Below, in pieces: positions 36,653 to 47,129 of a stretch of DNA of 64,000 nt; position 1 is the stretch's first letter, and each line of letters starts with the position of its first letter. Under the pieces are notes generated by a model. That model did no database searches and was not told where the DNA came from. It saw only the letters and a program-made list of their open reading frames with translations. The translations under genes were made by a program, and so were the position numbers. Origin of the DNA: Lycium barbarum (Eukaryota > Streptophyta > Magnoliopsida > Solanales > Solanaceae); NCBI RefSeq assembly GCF_019175385.1, contig NC_083345.1, forward strand, positions 124,003,657-124,067,656. The letters run 5' to 3'.

Positions 36653-37106
36653 GTGAAAGTTAAGACACATTTCATGTATTTATTAGGTTAGTGTAAACAC
36701 ATGGTGCGGATAATTTTTTAACTCTAATCTAATACAATTGACACTAGTAATTTTGGCACGTTGCGTAGGTTTATATCTGACCAAAAATTTAACGATATAT
36801 TAACTTTTGACTCATAATTTTAATGGTGCACTAAATTTAATGCTAGAACCTTTAAGAGTTAAGACTGAATCGAACAAGTTTAAATCTTAAATGCACCTCC
36901 GATTCCATCACAATCTTAAATTCACCTCCGATTCCATCACGTCTCGCTACTCGCTAGGGGTGACAACGGAGCCAGCCGGCAGAGCGGGTCAAAACCTTAA
37001 GGCCGAACCATCAATATTTGAAGGCCAGGATTTAATAGCTCAACCCCTATTGTAACATGGGTTATTCCCATAAAAACGGTTACCAAAAAAGAAAATCAAC
37101 TTACTA
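36653..37106. other. Intergenic, one 28-bp duplication
   Basis: At about 36888-36940 the word CACCTCCGATTCCATCAC occurs twice, 28 bases apart. Otherwise nothing recognised. Confidence 0.45.
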
Positions 37107-37342
37107 CTCCCTCAGTCCCAATTTATATGATATAGTTTGACTGAGCACGAAGGTTAAAAAATAAAGGAAGACTTTTGAATGTTGTACTTTAAAATAAGTT
37201 AAAGATACTTGTGTGGTTATAGATTATCTCGTTAAGCGTGAAAGATAAAATTTAAAATTAAATTGTTGGCAAATAAGAAAATGTATCATTTTTTTTACAT
37301 ACTAAAAAGGAAAATGTATCACATAAATTGGGATAGGGGGAG
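37107..37342. mobile_element. Stowaway-like MITE, 236 bp
   Basis: Left CTCCCTCAGTCCCAATTTAT, right CACATAAATTGGGATAGGGG, TA on both sides. Ends pair over about 25 bases. Confidence 0.85.
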
Positions 37343-37988
37343 TATTATACAAGAAATTATGTATATAACATGTCTACTTAGAGAGAAAATCATACAGAAA
37401 GGGTTGACCGTACTAAGATTCTTGGAAGATGTATTTATTTACTCATTAAATGGAGACTTAACTAACATGTGGTCAACTGAATATTCTAAAGACTAGTACT
37501 AGTATTTTATGTAGCAAACAGGACACGTCAATAAAGACAGATATACAAAGATCAATACAATTAAGTCATCAAAGTAATATCCACATGGTAGAAGAGTTCA
37601 CAGGGACTTAAAAGTTCCCAGCTTTAGAACGTTACAAGAAAAAAAGAAAAAAGACAGAATAGAAAACATGGGAAATCATGGGTGCTAATTCCTCTGGCCA
37701 TTTTTTTTTTATTTCCCACCGGTTTCCAGTTTTCGATGTTCAATATCCGCATTGGAACTCGATTTTTAGATTCGCGCCGCGTAAGGCCCCATTCGTGGGG
37801 AAGCAAAACAATATTTTTTCAGGTTCATCTTCAATGAGAGACTATAAGATGCTTGAATAGCTGAATAATATCCTTTTCATTAATTGGATCTCCTACATCC
37901 TACCTATTTCTTTTGGTCTTCACTTATTTGTTGTCGCTCCATTCCTTTCTAACTCATTTCTACGGTTCAACAATTAGCGAGAGGAACA
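37343..37988. other. Intergenic; duplicated subtilase 5' flank
   Basis: 37410-37530 resembles 10895-11075 on the pseudogene side (GAAGATGTATTT, ACTCATTAAATGGA, AACTAACATG). No gene seen. Confidence 0.45.
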
Positions 37989-38251
37989 CACTACTAAAAA
38001 AATCACTATTTTTCCATTGATTTCCCACTGAAAAATTTTCAGTGGCTATTTTCAACTGAATGTCGGTAGGAAAAACTTAAATAGTAAAATTTTCATACTT
38101 AAGAAGTTTCTTAGCATTTTAATGGGAATCTGTTTCCCACCATGCGTTTTTTCAGTGAGATTATTCAATGGGAATGAGGTGGGAAAATTATGTTTTATAG
38201 CACAAATTTCCCACAGAATATCAATGAAAAAAATCTCTTTTTTTAGTAGTG
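37989..38251. mobile_element. CACTA-type MITE, 263 bp
   Basis: Starts CACTACTAAAAAAATC, ends TTTTTAGTAGTG, with the 3-bp duplication ACA on both sides. Terminal CACTA and 3-bp duplication define the superfamily. Confidence 0.88.
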
Positions 38252-38592
38252 ACAAACATCCCCCCCCCCCCCACCCACCCGACACCATCCCCTTGCTCAC
38301 TTAAACATCTACCTTAAACCCAACTCAAGGCTCTTTGTGGTCAATTGTCAAATTTAGCAGGCCCTAACATATACAAGCTGGCACATTAGAATGCAAAGAA
38401 GTGTATCCCGGCGCCATTCTCTCTTCTAATAACTTTCACATTAACATCACATGTCTATGTTTTGACTATGAAATGAAAGAGAAGTTTTGAGATCCACTCA
38501 TAAGATCACATCTTGATCACTACTAATGGAGAAGAAAAATAAAATACTTTCAAGTCACCCTTTGTCCAAAACACTCTTCCCAACTTAACTAA

Positions 38593-38738
38593 CTACTAAA
38601 AACACGCGAATTTTCGGCATAATAACAGTCAAAAATTGGCCCGTCGGAAGTTTTCCAACGGACATTACATCAAAAATCTCATATTTGCGACAGACCTCCC
38701 TGGAAAAAATTTCGCAGCAAAATTCACGTTTTCTAGTG
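38593..38738. mobile_element. Degenerate CACTA-type MITE
   Basis: Right end TTCACGTTTTCTAGTG and left end CTACTAAAAACACGCGAA pair imperfectly. Target duplication not clear. Confidence 0.45.
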
Positions 38739-39440
38739 CCAAATTGCACACTTACACTCCACAAATGGCATTAGTCGACTAACACTACTAGAAAATCGTG
38801 ATTTTTCGACAACGATAGTAGTCAGAGAACAATGATTTTCTAGTAGTGTAAGACAACAGGACGGTGATCATTAAAGTCGAATCGCTCCACTAAGTATAGT
38901 TTTAACAAGAAAAAGGTGTTAATAACTTCTACGGCATGTTTGTCAAAGCAAATACAAAAAAATATTGTTAAGTTCCCAATTAAAATACTCATCATTCATC
39001 ATTATGTCAATGTCAATAGGCCAATATTTAGTTAAACTTACAGCTTTGCAAGTGGAAATTTGGTCTTAATTAAGAAGAAAGATTATGAGAATCAAGCTTT
39101 GGCACATGGTCATTAAGTGCATTCCATTAGTGCCAAATTGCGTGCTAACTAACATTCCATAAAGGGTTTTGCCAATTAAAACAAGAGGACAATGATCATG
39201 AAAGTCGAAATCGATAATTGTTTTAACAAGAAAAGATATTAATAGCTTTTAGAGCAGGTTTGTCAAAGCAAATACAAAAAATATTGTTAAGTTCCCAATG
39301 AGAACACTAATCATTTATCTAAATGTCAATGTCAATAGCCCAATGTAGTTAAACTTGCAGCTTTGCAAGTGGAAGTTTGTTCTTAATTAAGAAGAAGATT
39401 ATGACAATCAAGCTTAGCCATGTGGTCATTAAGACTTATC
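38735..39440 (+). repeat. Tandem duplication in the subtilase 5' region
   Basis: Unit 1 (about 38735-39127) and unit 2 (about 39128-39440) start AGTGCCAAATTGC and share TTGTCAAAGCAAATACAAAA, TGTCAATGTCAATAG and CAGCTTTGCAAGTGGAA in order. Each holds three TTGAC cores on the minus strand (38942, 39006, 39012; 39262, 39325, 39331). A small CACTA MITE sits in unit 1. Confidence 0.85.
38783..38848. mobile_element. 66-bp CACTA MITE
   Basis: Starts CACTACTAGAAAATC, ends GATTTTCTAGTAGTG, and is flanked by TAA on both sides (38780-38782, 38849-38851). It is present only in the first of the two tandem units. Confidence 0.88.
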
Positions 39441-39670
39441 ATTTCTAGGGAAGCGTTCAACTAGCCTAATTAATTCACATCACCATTCTTTCCTTTTTCC
39501 TTTTTAATTGTTCCTTCAACTTTAATTCTTTGATTCTCCTTTTATCACACAACAATACATTAATTAACTAGAGGGGTGCTATTGATTAAACAATTCAAAA
39601 AACTTCCACCCGAGTTTACCGGGTCTTGCACAAGATTAACAAGCAAATTAAATTGCAGGGCCAGAGCACA

Positions 39671-39680
39671 CTATATATAC
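39671..39680 (+). promoter_or_regulatory. TATA box of the subtilase gene
   Basis: CTATATATAC lies 79 bases before the ATG, implying a short 5' UTR of about 50 bases. No equivalent survives at the pseudogene, where an LTR fragment occupies this position. Confidence 0.7.
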
Positions 39681-39758
39681 TAGTAGTACACATAATGCAA
39701 AAACATCACACTCCACTTTCCTAAGTGTACATCATTATTTCAAAGCACATTTGCAGCT

Positions 39759-42011
39759 ATGAAAATCTTGAAAATATTTTTTGTTGTTTTTTCTATACTT
39801 GGTTGTTTTTCATGGCCTAGTATGCAGAGCAAACTGGAGACGTACATAGTTCAAGTCGAATCACCAGAAAGTCAAATTTCCACTCACTCGTCGAGAATGG
39901 AGTTGGAAAGCTGGTACAATTCTTTCTTGCCAAAGACAATAGCAACTGCTGGCTTAAATGAAAAGCCGCGGTTGATATATTCATATCACAACGTGATGAT
40001 AGGCTTTGCAGCAAGATTGTCAGCAGAGCAAGCGAAGGAAATGGAGAAGAAACCCGGCTTTATATCTGCGTGGCCACAGAGGATATTGTTTCTACACACT
40101 ACGCATTCTCCGAGTTTTCTTGGATTGCAACAAAACATTGGCTTGTGGAGGGACGCCAACTATGGGAAAGGTGTGATCATTGGAGTCTTGGACACCGGGA
40201 TTTCGCCTGACCATCCTTCATTTAGCGACAAAGGAATGCCTCCTCCGCCTGCTAAATGGAAGGGCAAGTGTGAATCTGACTTCACTACAAAGTGTAACAA
40301 CAAGCTCATTGGTGCGAGGACTTTCCCAACAAGCAGTGAATCGCCGGTAGATGATAATGGACATGGCACACACACCGCCAGCACGGTTGCAGGAAGTTTT
40401 GTAAAAGGTGCCAATGTGTATGGAAATGCATTAGGCACTGCAGTTGGGATTGCCCCTCTTGCTCACCTGGCCATTTATAAGGTCTGTGATTCATTTGGTT
40501 GTTCCGACAGTGACATTCTAGCTGCCATGGATGCAGCTATTGATGATGGGGTCGATATCCTATCCCTTTCCCTTGGTGGAAGTAGCAAGGCATTCTACAA
40601 TGATCCAATTGCACTCGGGGCGTATAGTGCAACACAAAGAGGTATTCTTGTAAGTTGCTCTGCGGGTAATAATGGTCCATACGATAGCACCTTATCAAAT
40701 GAAGCTCCGTGGATTCTTACAGTAGGTGCAAGCACTCTTGACAGGAAACTCAAGGCCACTGTTAAGATCGGAAACCAAAAAGTATACGAGGGAGAATCAG
40801 CATTTCATCCAAAGGGTCACAATTCGACATTTTTCCCTTTGTTTGATCCTGCATCCCCTGCACGGAATGCAACCGACTTTGACAGCCCTTATTGCGGAAC
40901 GGGTTCACTGAATGACCCTGAAATTAAAGGCAAAATTGTTATGTGCATGGCAGGTGGTGGTTATTCCAATATTGAAAAAGGACAAGCTGTAAAGGATGCC
41001 GGAGGTGTTGGCATGATTCTCTTTAATTTCCTTGATTTTGGTTTTACTAACTTTGCCGATCCTCACATCCTTCCGGCTCTGTCTATTACTTACAAAGATG
41101 GAATGGAAATTCTTGACTACATGAACTCAACATCAAAACCAGTTGCAAGAATTGCATTCCAAGGAACAATAATCGGTGATAAAGATGCTCCAGTGGTTGC
41201 TGCATTCTCAGCTCGTGGACCAAGCTTAGCTAGTCCGGGAATCTTGAAGCCCGATATTATTGGTCCCGGTGTTAACATTCTTGCTACTTGGCCTACCTCA
41301 GTTGACAACAAAGCAAACACAAACTCTACCTTCAACATTATATCGGGTACCTCCATGTCTTGTCCTCACCTCAGTGGGATAGCAGCATTATTGAAAAGCG
41401 TGCATCCCACTTGGTCCCCTGCAGCTATTAAATCAGCAATCATGACAACCGCTAATATGGTGAACCTCGCCAACGATCCCATCTTAGATGAGAGGCTCCT
41501 TCCGGCTAACATCTTTGCTGTTGGTTCAGGACATGTCAATCCATCAAAAGCCAATGATCCAGGGCTAATCTACGATACCCAATTTAAGGACTACTTGCCT
41601 TACTTGTGTGGTTTGAATTACACAAATCGACAGGTGGGAAACCTCCTGCAACGCAAAGTGGACTGTAAGAAAGTGAAACGTATTCCTGAAGCACAACTAA
41701 ATTATCCTTCATTCTCCATCACACTCGGAGAAAATTCTCAGACATATACGAGAACAGTGACTAACGTTGGGGATGCTAAATCATCTTACTGTGTGGAAAT
41801 TACATCACCGCCGGGAGTTTCCGTGACTGTTAAGCCCACGACTCTCAAATTCTCAAAGTTGAACCAGAAGTTGAAATACCAAGTGACGTTTTCAAGAAGA
41901 GTTAATAGCCCAAACGGTGGTGTTGTTCAAGGATTCTTGAAATGGACTAGTAATAAGTACTGTGTAAGAAGTCCAATTGCAGTTGTGCTAGACTCTACAA
42001 TTGGTTTCTAG
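39759..42011 (+). CDS. Secreted subtilisin-like serine protease, P69-like (plant SBT family)
   Basis: The 750-residue intronless frame is full length for a plant subtilase. Signal peptide about 1-24 (hydrophobic core 4-17); I9 inhibitory prodomain about 27-113; mature start predicted at Thr114 (TTHSPSFLGL). Peptidase S8 catalytic residues: Asp145 in VLDTG, His202 in GHGTH, oxyanion Asn304 in SAGNNGP, Ser532 in SGTSMSCPH. A PA insert lies about 345-470, and the C-terminal Fn3-like domain about 645-745 (QTYTRTVTNVG at 661). Possible N-glycosylation at N355, N370, N456 and N522. By family knowledge it is secreted to the apoplast and removes its own prodomain; tomato P69 members are pathogen- and salicylate-responsive, which is only inferred here. 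The ATG is the first in frame after the TATA box and is conserved in the pseudogene. The exact substrate and P69 subtype cannot be read from sequence. Confidence 0.95.
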   Translation: MKILKIFFVVFSILGCFSWPSMQSKLETYIVQVESPESQISTHSSRMELESWYNSFLPKTIATAGLNEKPRLIYSYHNVMIGFAARLSAEQAKEMEKKPGFISAWPQRILFLHTTHSPSFLGLQQNIGLWRDANYGKGVIIGVLDTGISPDHPSFSDKGMPPPPAKWKGKCESDFTTKCNNKLIGARTFPTSSESPVDDNGHGTHTASTVAGSFVKGANVYGNALGTAVGIAPLAHLAIYKVCDSFGCSDSDILAAMDAAIDDGVDILSLSLGGSSKAFYNDPIALGAYSATQRGILVSCSAGNNGPYDSTLSNEAPWILTVGASTLDRKLKATVKIGNQKVYEGESAFHPKGHNSTFFPLFDPASPARNATDFDSPYCGTGSLNDPEIKGKIVMCMAGGGYSNIEKGQAVKDAGGVGMILFNFLDFGFTNFADPHILPALSITYKDGMEILDYMNSTSKPVARIAFQGTIIGDKDAPVVAAFSARGPSLASPGILKPDIIGPGVNILATWPTSVDNKANTNSTFNIISGTSMSCPHLSGIAALLKSVHPTWSPAAIKSAIMTTANMVNLANDPILDERLLPANIFAVGSGHVNPSKANDPGLIYDTQFKDYLPYLCGLNYTNRQVGNLLQRKVDCKKVKRIPEAQLNYPSFSITLGENSQTYTRTVTNVGDAKSSYCVEITSPPGVSVTVKPTTLKFSKLNQKLKYQVTFSRRVNSPNGGVVQGFLKWTSNKYCVRSPIAVVLDSTIGF

Positions 42012-42130
42012 TTTTATTTTTCTTCTCATTTTAGTAATTCGAACAATGTATAACAAGCCTATATTAGTGGTTTCAATAGAAACTGTTGAATAACATGTGA
42101 CAAAAGTATTCACTCTATATTTGGTTAGAG
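42012..42130 (+). other. 3' UTR region of the subtilase
   Basis: Conserved with the pseudogene flank (AACAAGCCTATAT, GGTTTCAAT, AAAAGTATTCAC). GAATAA at about 42088 is a plausible plant polyadenylation signal, but the cleavage site is not determinable. Confidence 0.5.
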
Positions 42131-42696
42131 GATTTTATTGTTCTGTGAAATTAATTTGTATGTTACATTTTCACTTGTAAGTTTTGTAGAAAAAATTCTT
42201 AGTATAATCCAATCGAGTGAAGACTCAAGACGTTTCCATGAAACTATCTTTAGAATAGTAATTTTCTCCGCACAGTGCAAATGGTTAAAAGAAAGCCTAT
42301 CTTCAGGATACAATGCCTACTCTAGAGATCAAAGTTGCACTCTTTGATTTCTTCAACCACAAGAACTCAACCCAAAGGAATGAATGATTTGAAAGAATGA
42401 AAGTTAGTAAGCAATGGCAAAGAATGTTTAAGTAGGAGATGAAGCAGAGAGTTGTTTTCTGTTTTTCGTAATTATATTATTGGCTACCGCCAAAGATCCC
42501 TTTTTATAGGCCAAACTTTTCTTGGTGCTCAACAGATGCATCTTCTCAGTTTTAAAAATAGTAGACAGCGTTTAAAAATAGTGGGCAACGTTTAAATTTA
42601 ATTTTGAAGGAACACAACAGTTGGTACAAACCAACTGAAGACAACGGACAAAAACAAATTAGCATTTAAACTCCTTTCTTAATTGTTTATACATTA
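42131..42696. other. Intergenic; possible LTR-derived segment
   Basis: 42330-42560 contains a TATA-like TATAAAAAGG on the minus strand (about 42511) in a layout like copia LTRs (compare 44320-44350). No paired LTR was found, so this stays open. It ends in a TTCTTAATTGTTTATACATT word repeated at about 42760. Confidence 0.3.
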
Positions 42697-43946
42697 CTAG
42701 TTTCTGGACAAGTGAACGCACGTGTATCTCAAACTTAAATTAGAATTTGAACACCTTCTTTCTCAATTGTTTATACATTACTAGTTTCTGGACACGTATG
42801 TTGCACGTGTATCTCAAACTTTTTAGAATAAGGTTATCTTAGATAATGATAATCACATAAAATTATTAAAACACATTTTGGAGTAACAATTAACAAAGTA
42901 AGATTTTCCTGAATGTGTTACTTTGTTAGCGTTTTGAAAGTTGAGCTCAAAATAAGCTGATATAAAATCTGACAAACAGAATTTATTTTTACTTAGACGC
43001 TCATGCTGACACCAGTCACCATTATAACACCCATGATCATATTAAAAAAGAAGCAATAAAAATGAATTAGAAGTGAAATTGTATACAATATAATAAGCAT
43101 TATAGTCTATAAAGTATAATAAACATATGTACAAGCACCAAACGCATAAAATCCGCCATTTAACTAAAGCATTTTACATGGCAGTAGAATCAAGAAAAGA
43201 GGAGGCAATTAGCAGTTACATCAGGTACGAACTTAATGAAGCTTATACTGACGACCTCTTGAGTCAATAAGAAAGAGGTAAAGTATTGAAAACAACCTTA
43301 AAAGAGATTAAGAAGTAACTAAAAGAAAGAAAGGATTTTAAAAAAAAATAGACCAATTGCATGAAATTAACATGGATATAGGAAAGTGCAAGACAATCAA
43401 TTTGTATAATACTCACCAGTTACCTATCACCTTACATGAGACATCATAGATCAGAGTAACACAAAGTAAAAAGAGCTTTCATTGAGATTCTGAAGAAAAA
43501 TTGGAGTGATTATTTACCACCGTCCAAAAGAATGTGTTCTACTGATTATGCAACTTATTCTCAATGTTACAGCAAAATGTTATGCCAAGGCATAATTTAT
43601 TTATAAAAAGTTAGGTTTTTACCTCTATTTGTAAAAATTACCTGTTGAATTCCATAAACAGCTTTTAAAATCATATCAGTTTAAATTACTGAATGAACAA
43701 AATTTCATTCGACTCAAATGACACAAAACACATACAAACCGTCTAATAACATTCAGATTACAAATAAGCAACTTAAATTATACTTAAATTCTTGAATCAA
43801 TCTATTTCTTTCGTAGCTAGATCAACATAATAGAACACAACAGATCTAATCGAAGAAAGTATGACATTTTGATTGGTTTTTTAATACAAATCGAAAACTT
43901 AGAAGTGAATATAATTTACCTCTTATTGCAATATCGAATACTTCCA

Positions 43947-44503
43947 TGTTAGTATCGGGAGTCCGGGATAGTGCGAAATTAGACAAAGCAGTCAATATAA
44001 AGACAATAACAAAGATAATATGAGACAAAGATTAACGTGGTTCGGTCAAATTGACTTACATCCACAACCAAAAGAGGAGCAAATTTACTAACGCCAATAG
44101 ATACAAAAGAGCGTACAAATAACAAAAGAGAGTACAAAATTAGAGTAATTAAATACTCTAATATCCCAAAACCCCCAAGAGAATAATCTCACAAGATCAC
44201 TCCGAAGAAGAGTTCACACAAGTATTTCCCAACACAACTCTCTTACAAATACTCTCTACAGAAGAACACAAACTCACTAAGTTCTTCTCAAATTGGTGTA
44301 TTTCAAAGGAGGAGAAGTGCCCTCCGTATATAGGGGCAAAACTTGGCCTCCAAGTTGTGCAAAAAGAAAAGAGAAAAATTTCCGATTTTTCTCCTCCACA
44401 TCACCAAACTTTGGCTCCAAGAAACAATCTTTGGCTCCAAGATTTCCAATTAGGCTCATGCCTATTACAAAGGTATAATGAGCCAAAAGATAACCATATT
44501 ACA
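43947..44503 (-). repeat. 3' LTR of the Tnt1-like element (557 bp)
   Basis: Minus strand TGTAATATGG to CGATACTAACA. A TATA motif (CTATATAC, minus) lies at about 44326-44333. It matches the 5' LTR throughout, with small differences including a short extra copy of CTTTGGCTCCAAGA. Confidence 0.9.
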
Positions 44504-44580
44504 AATATCCACCTTGGTTGAATTTTGGCTGACATAGTAAATTTGCTCCGCCTTCTCCAAAACGCCCCATAGGGCATATT

Positions 44581-45747
44581 TTAAAATTTCATGATGTCAG
44601 AATCAGACGGAGATCCGTCTGATGTCGAAACAGGAGCAACGCATGTAACAGCAGATCCCAACAACGTATACAACGTCCCAGACTTACGTGCCTTCATAAC
44701 CACAAGAGCATCTCGGGAGACTTCAAGAACTCCACCTTCACCTGTGTATTTGCACCCAAGAGATTCTAGAGTGCCCAAAGAGATGAGATTTTTCTTCAAC
44801 ACAAGAACATATCTAACATGAGTGAGAGTTCTCACCACACCATCGTGCATTTTAATTCGAGTTGTACCTTTTCCAACAATTTTGTAGACTTCATTATTGC
44901 CCATCAAAATAACTCCACCTTCAATAGAATCATATGTAGAAAACAAGTCCTTGTTGGGACACATATGATGCGAACAACCCAAATCTAAAACCCACTCATC
45001 GTTCGAACTAAAATTATTTTCAGCTACTAAGAATATAGATCCTTCAATCTCATCAGCAGCAACACTTGCTTCAGCAATGTCAGAATCCTCTTGATCATTT
45101 TTCTTTTCTTTTTTCAACTTAGGACACTCAAACTTAATGTGGCCCTTTTTATGATAATAACGGCACACTAAATTGTTGTATCTGGACTTTGCATCAGATA
45201 TACTCCTAACAAATAAACCAGCTGCCTGATTTCCACTACCTTCCCCATTAATATCCTTATCTATCTGATCTTTAGATTTCAGCATAGATTTGATTTTTCT
45301 ATAAGAGATAATTTCTTTCCCATAAAGTATAGTATCTCTAAAATGCTTAAAGGATTGGGGTAGGGAACATATTAACAAAATGGCTTGATCCTATTCTTAT
45401 ATCTTAACCTCTATATTAATCAAATCCATAAGAATGGAATCAAAAGCGTCAAGATGTGAGAGTATGGAAGTACTTTCATCCATGCGAAACGTGTAAAGCT
45501 TCTGCTTCAAGTAGAGTTTGTTCTCTACGGTCCTTTTCATATACAGGCCTTTCAACTTTTCCCACATGCCTTTAGCAGTGGTTTTCGAAGCTACTTCACG
45601 CAATACATCAGCAGAGAGATTTAGTATAATACTAGATCTCGCCTTTTTATCAAGGCTAGCAAACTCTTCGTCCGTCATTTTTTCTGATTTGTTCTCCTTT
45701 CCTTGCAGCGCCATATCTGAACCATCCTGAACCAGGATAGCTTCCAT
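44581..45747 (-). pseudogene. Tnt1-like gag-protease remnant
   Basis: ATG at 45747 opens a UBN2-type gag ([17 protein letters not shown], then [12 protein letters not shown]). In-frame TAA and TAG lie a codon apart just below 45400, after which the same frame resumes to 44581. It holds the zinc knuckle [14 protein letters not shown] and a protease box [12 protein letters not shown], in which the usual catalytic D-S/T-G or D-T-A triplet reads D-L-G. The frame stops about 80 bases before the LTR, showing that all downstream pol was deleted. Unable to make an active polyprotein. Confidence 0.85.
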
Positions 45748-45759
45748 TTTCAGCTACCA

Positions 45760-47128
45760 CTGATAACGTCCAAATACACTCCTCAAAGAGAACGTGTACA
45801 CGGTTGTATGCAATTTATTTACCCAATTATGAGTCGGGGTCGATCCCACAGGTAACAATATGCTAGGCGATTAAAAAAGTAATGAACTTTCACCAACTAA
45901 ACTAAAGCCAACCGATAAATGATATTTTGGGTTTTTGATTAAGATTATAACTAATGCGGAAATGTAAACTAACCTAGAAAGCGAGTAAAATGATCAATGG
46001 CCACAAGTATGGATATAAGAGATTACACTCAAGTAACGATCCAACGTATTTTACGATTTTACAACTAAGAGCGGGTTTATGTTAATAGATAATGGTTTCT
46101 ACAATCTCATTGAAAGTCTTCCAACCAAATCAATGAATTTCACTCTAAGCTTTTCCAAGCCTTAGAGTGTGATATCTAGCACAACCAATTGAATCTCAAG
46201 TAACTTTCCTATTCCTAGCTCAAGTTATTAGATGGGTTTAATGACCCAAATTCTTGTTAATCAATCTTTCCCAACCTAGATTTCTTCTTCCGAGCTCAAT
46301 CAAAGTAAATGGGTGAGTCCTAGGGTTAGCTAATCCCTTTGGAAACATTCAAGAACGAGATTAATTAAAGAAGCAATAACCCACTTCATTATGAGTAAAA
46401 ATCATTCAATACATAAGCTTAACAAGAGTTTCAAACCAAACTTTAATCAAGAATATTTTCATAAACAAGATCAAGTCATGGAATAGAAAGCTACACACTT
46501 AGATAATCAATACAAAACAAGGAATTGGAGAAATGCATTAAAGGTTTAAGAAATGCTCAACCAAATCTTCAACCCCAAAGTGTGGTGTAGGAACCTAGTC
46601 TCCAAACTTGATGAAAAACTGCCAAAGATATCTATTACAAACCCTAAAAGAGTATTTATATCATTCCAAAAAACGGGAACAAAATCTGGACCATAATACC
46701 CTCTTGCACAACATGCTGCAACATGTGCTATTCGCATGTTCAACATGCTAATCGCATGTTGTGCCAAAACCGTAGCACATGGTGCCAATTTCTCTGTCAG
46801 CATGTGTTGCACCATGTGCTACTCGCATGTTGAACATGCTGCGCCATGTGCTACTCGCACATGCTGCCACTTTCTCTGTCAGCATATGCTACACCATGTG
46901 CTGCTAGCATGTTCAACATGCTGCACCATGTGCTATTAGCATATGCTGCCAGAAATGTTGATTTGCTCTATTTTTGCTCTATTTTGGTCTGTTTTGCTCC
47001 GTTATGCTCTCCGGGCATCTTTTCCTACAAAACAACATAAAAACACAAAAAGTAACAACAAAAGTGCTTAAAGAGTCACAAAAGCTTAAGGAATTAGCAT
47101 CGAATATCCCGTAATTTCACGGCTCATC
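45760..47128 (-). repeat. 3' LTR of the Athila-like element (1.37 kb)
   Basis: The segment 46034-47126 is repeated at 50507-51605 with few differences. 46700-46950 is packed with interleaved GCATGTT, AACATGC and CCATGTGCTA words, forming short palindromes and an irregular repeat of about 74 bp. Confidence 0.88.
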
Positions 47129-47129
47129 C

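Noticed and set aside
40160..41554. Several antisense frames of 60-90 codons opposite the subtilase
   Set aside because: They are shadows of the 750-codon frame with no motif of their own.
46846..47040. Cys/His/Met-rich small proteins repeated at 51322-51516
   Set aside because: They arise from the GCATGTT/CCATGTGCTA repeat words in the two Athila-like LTRs.
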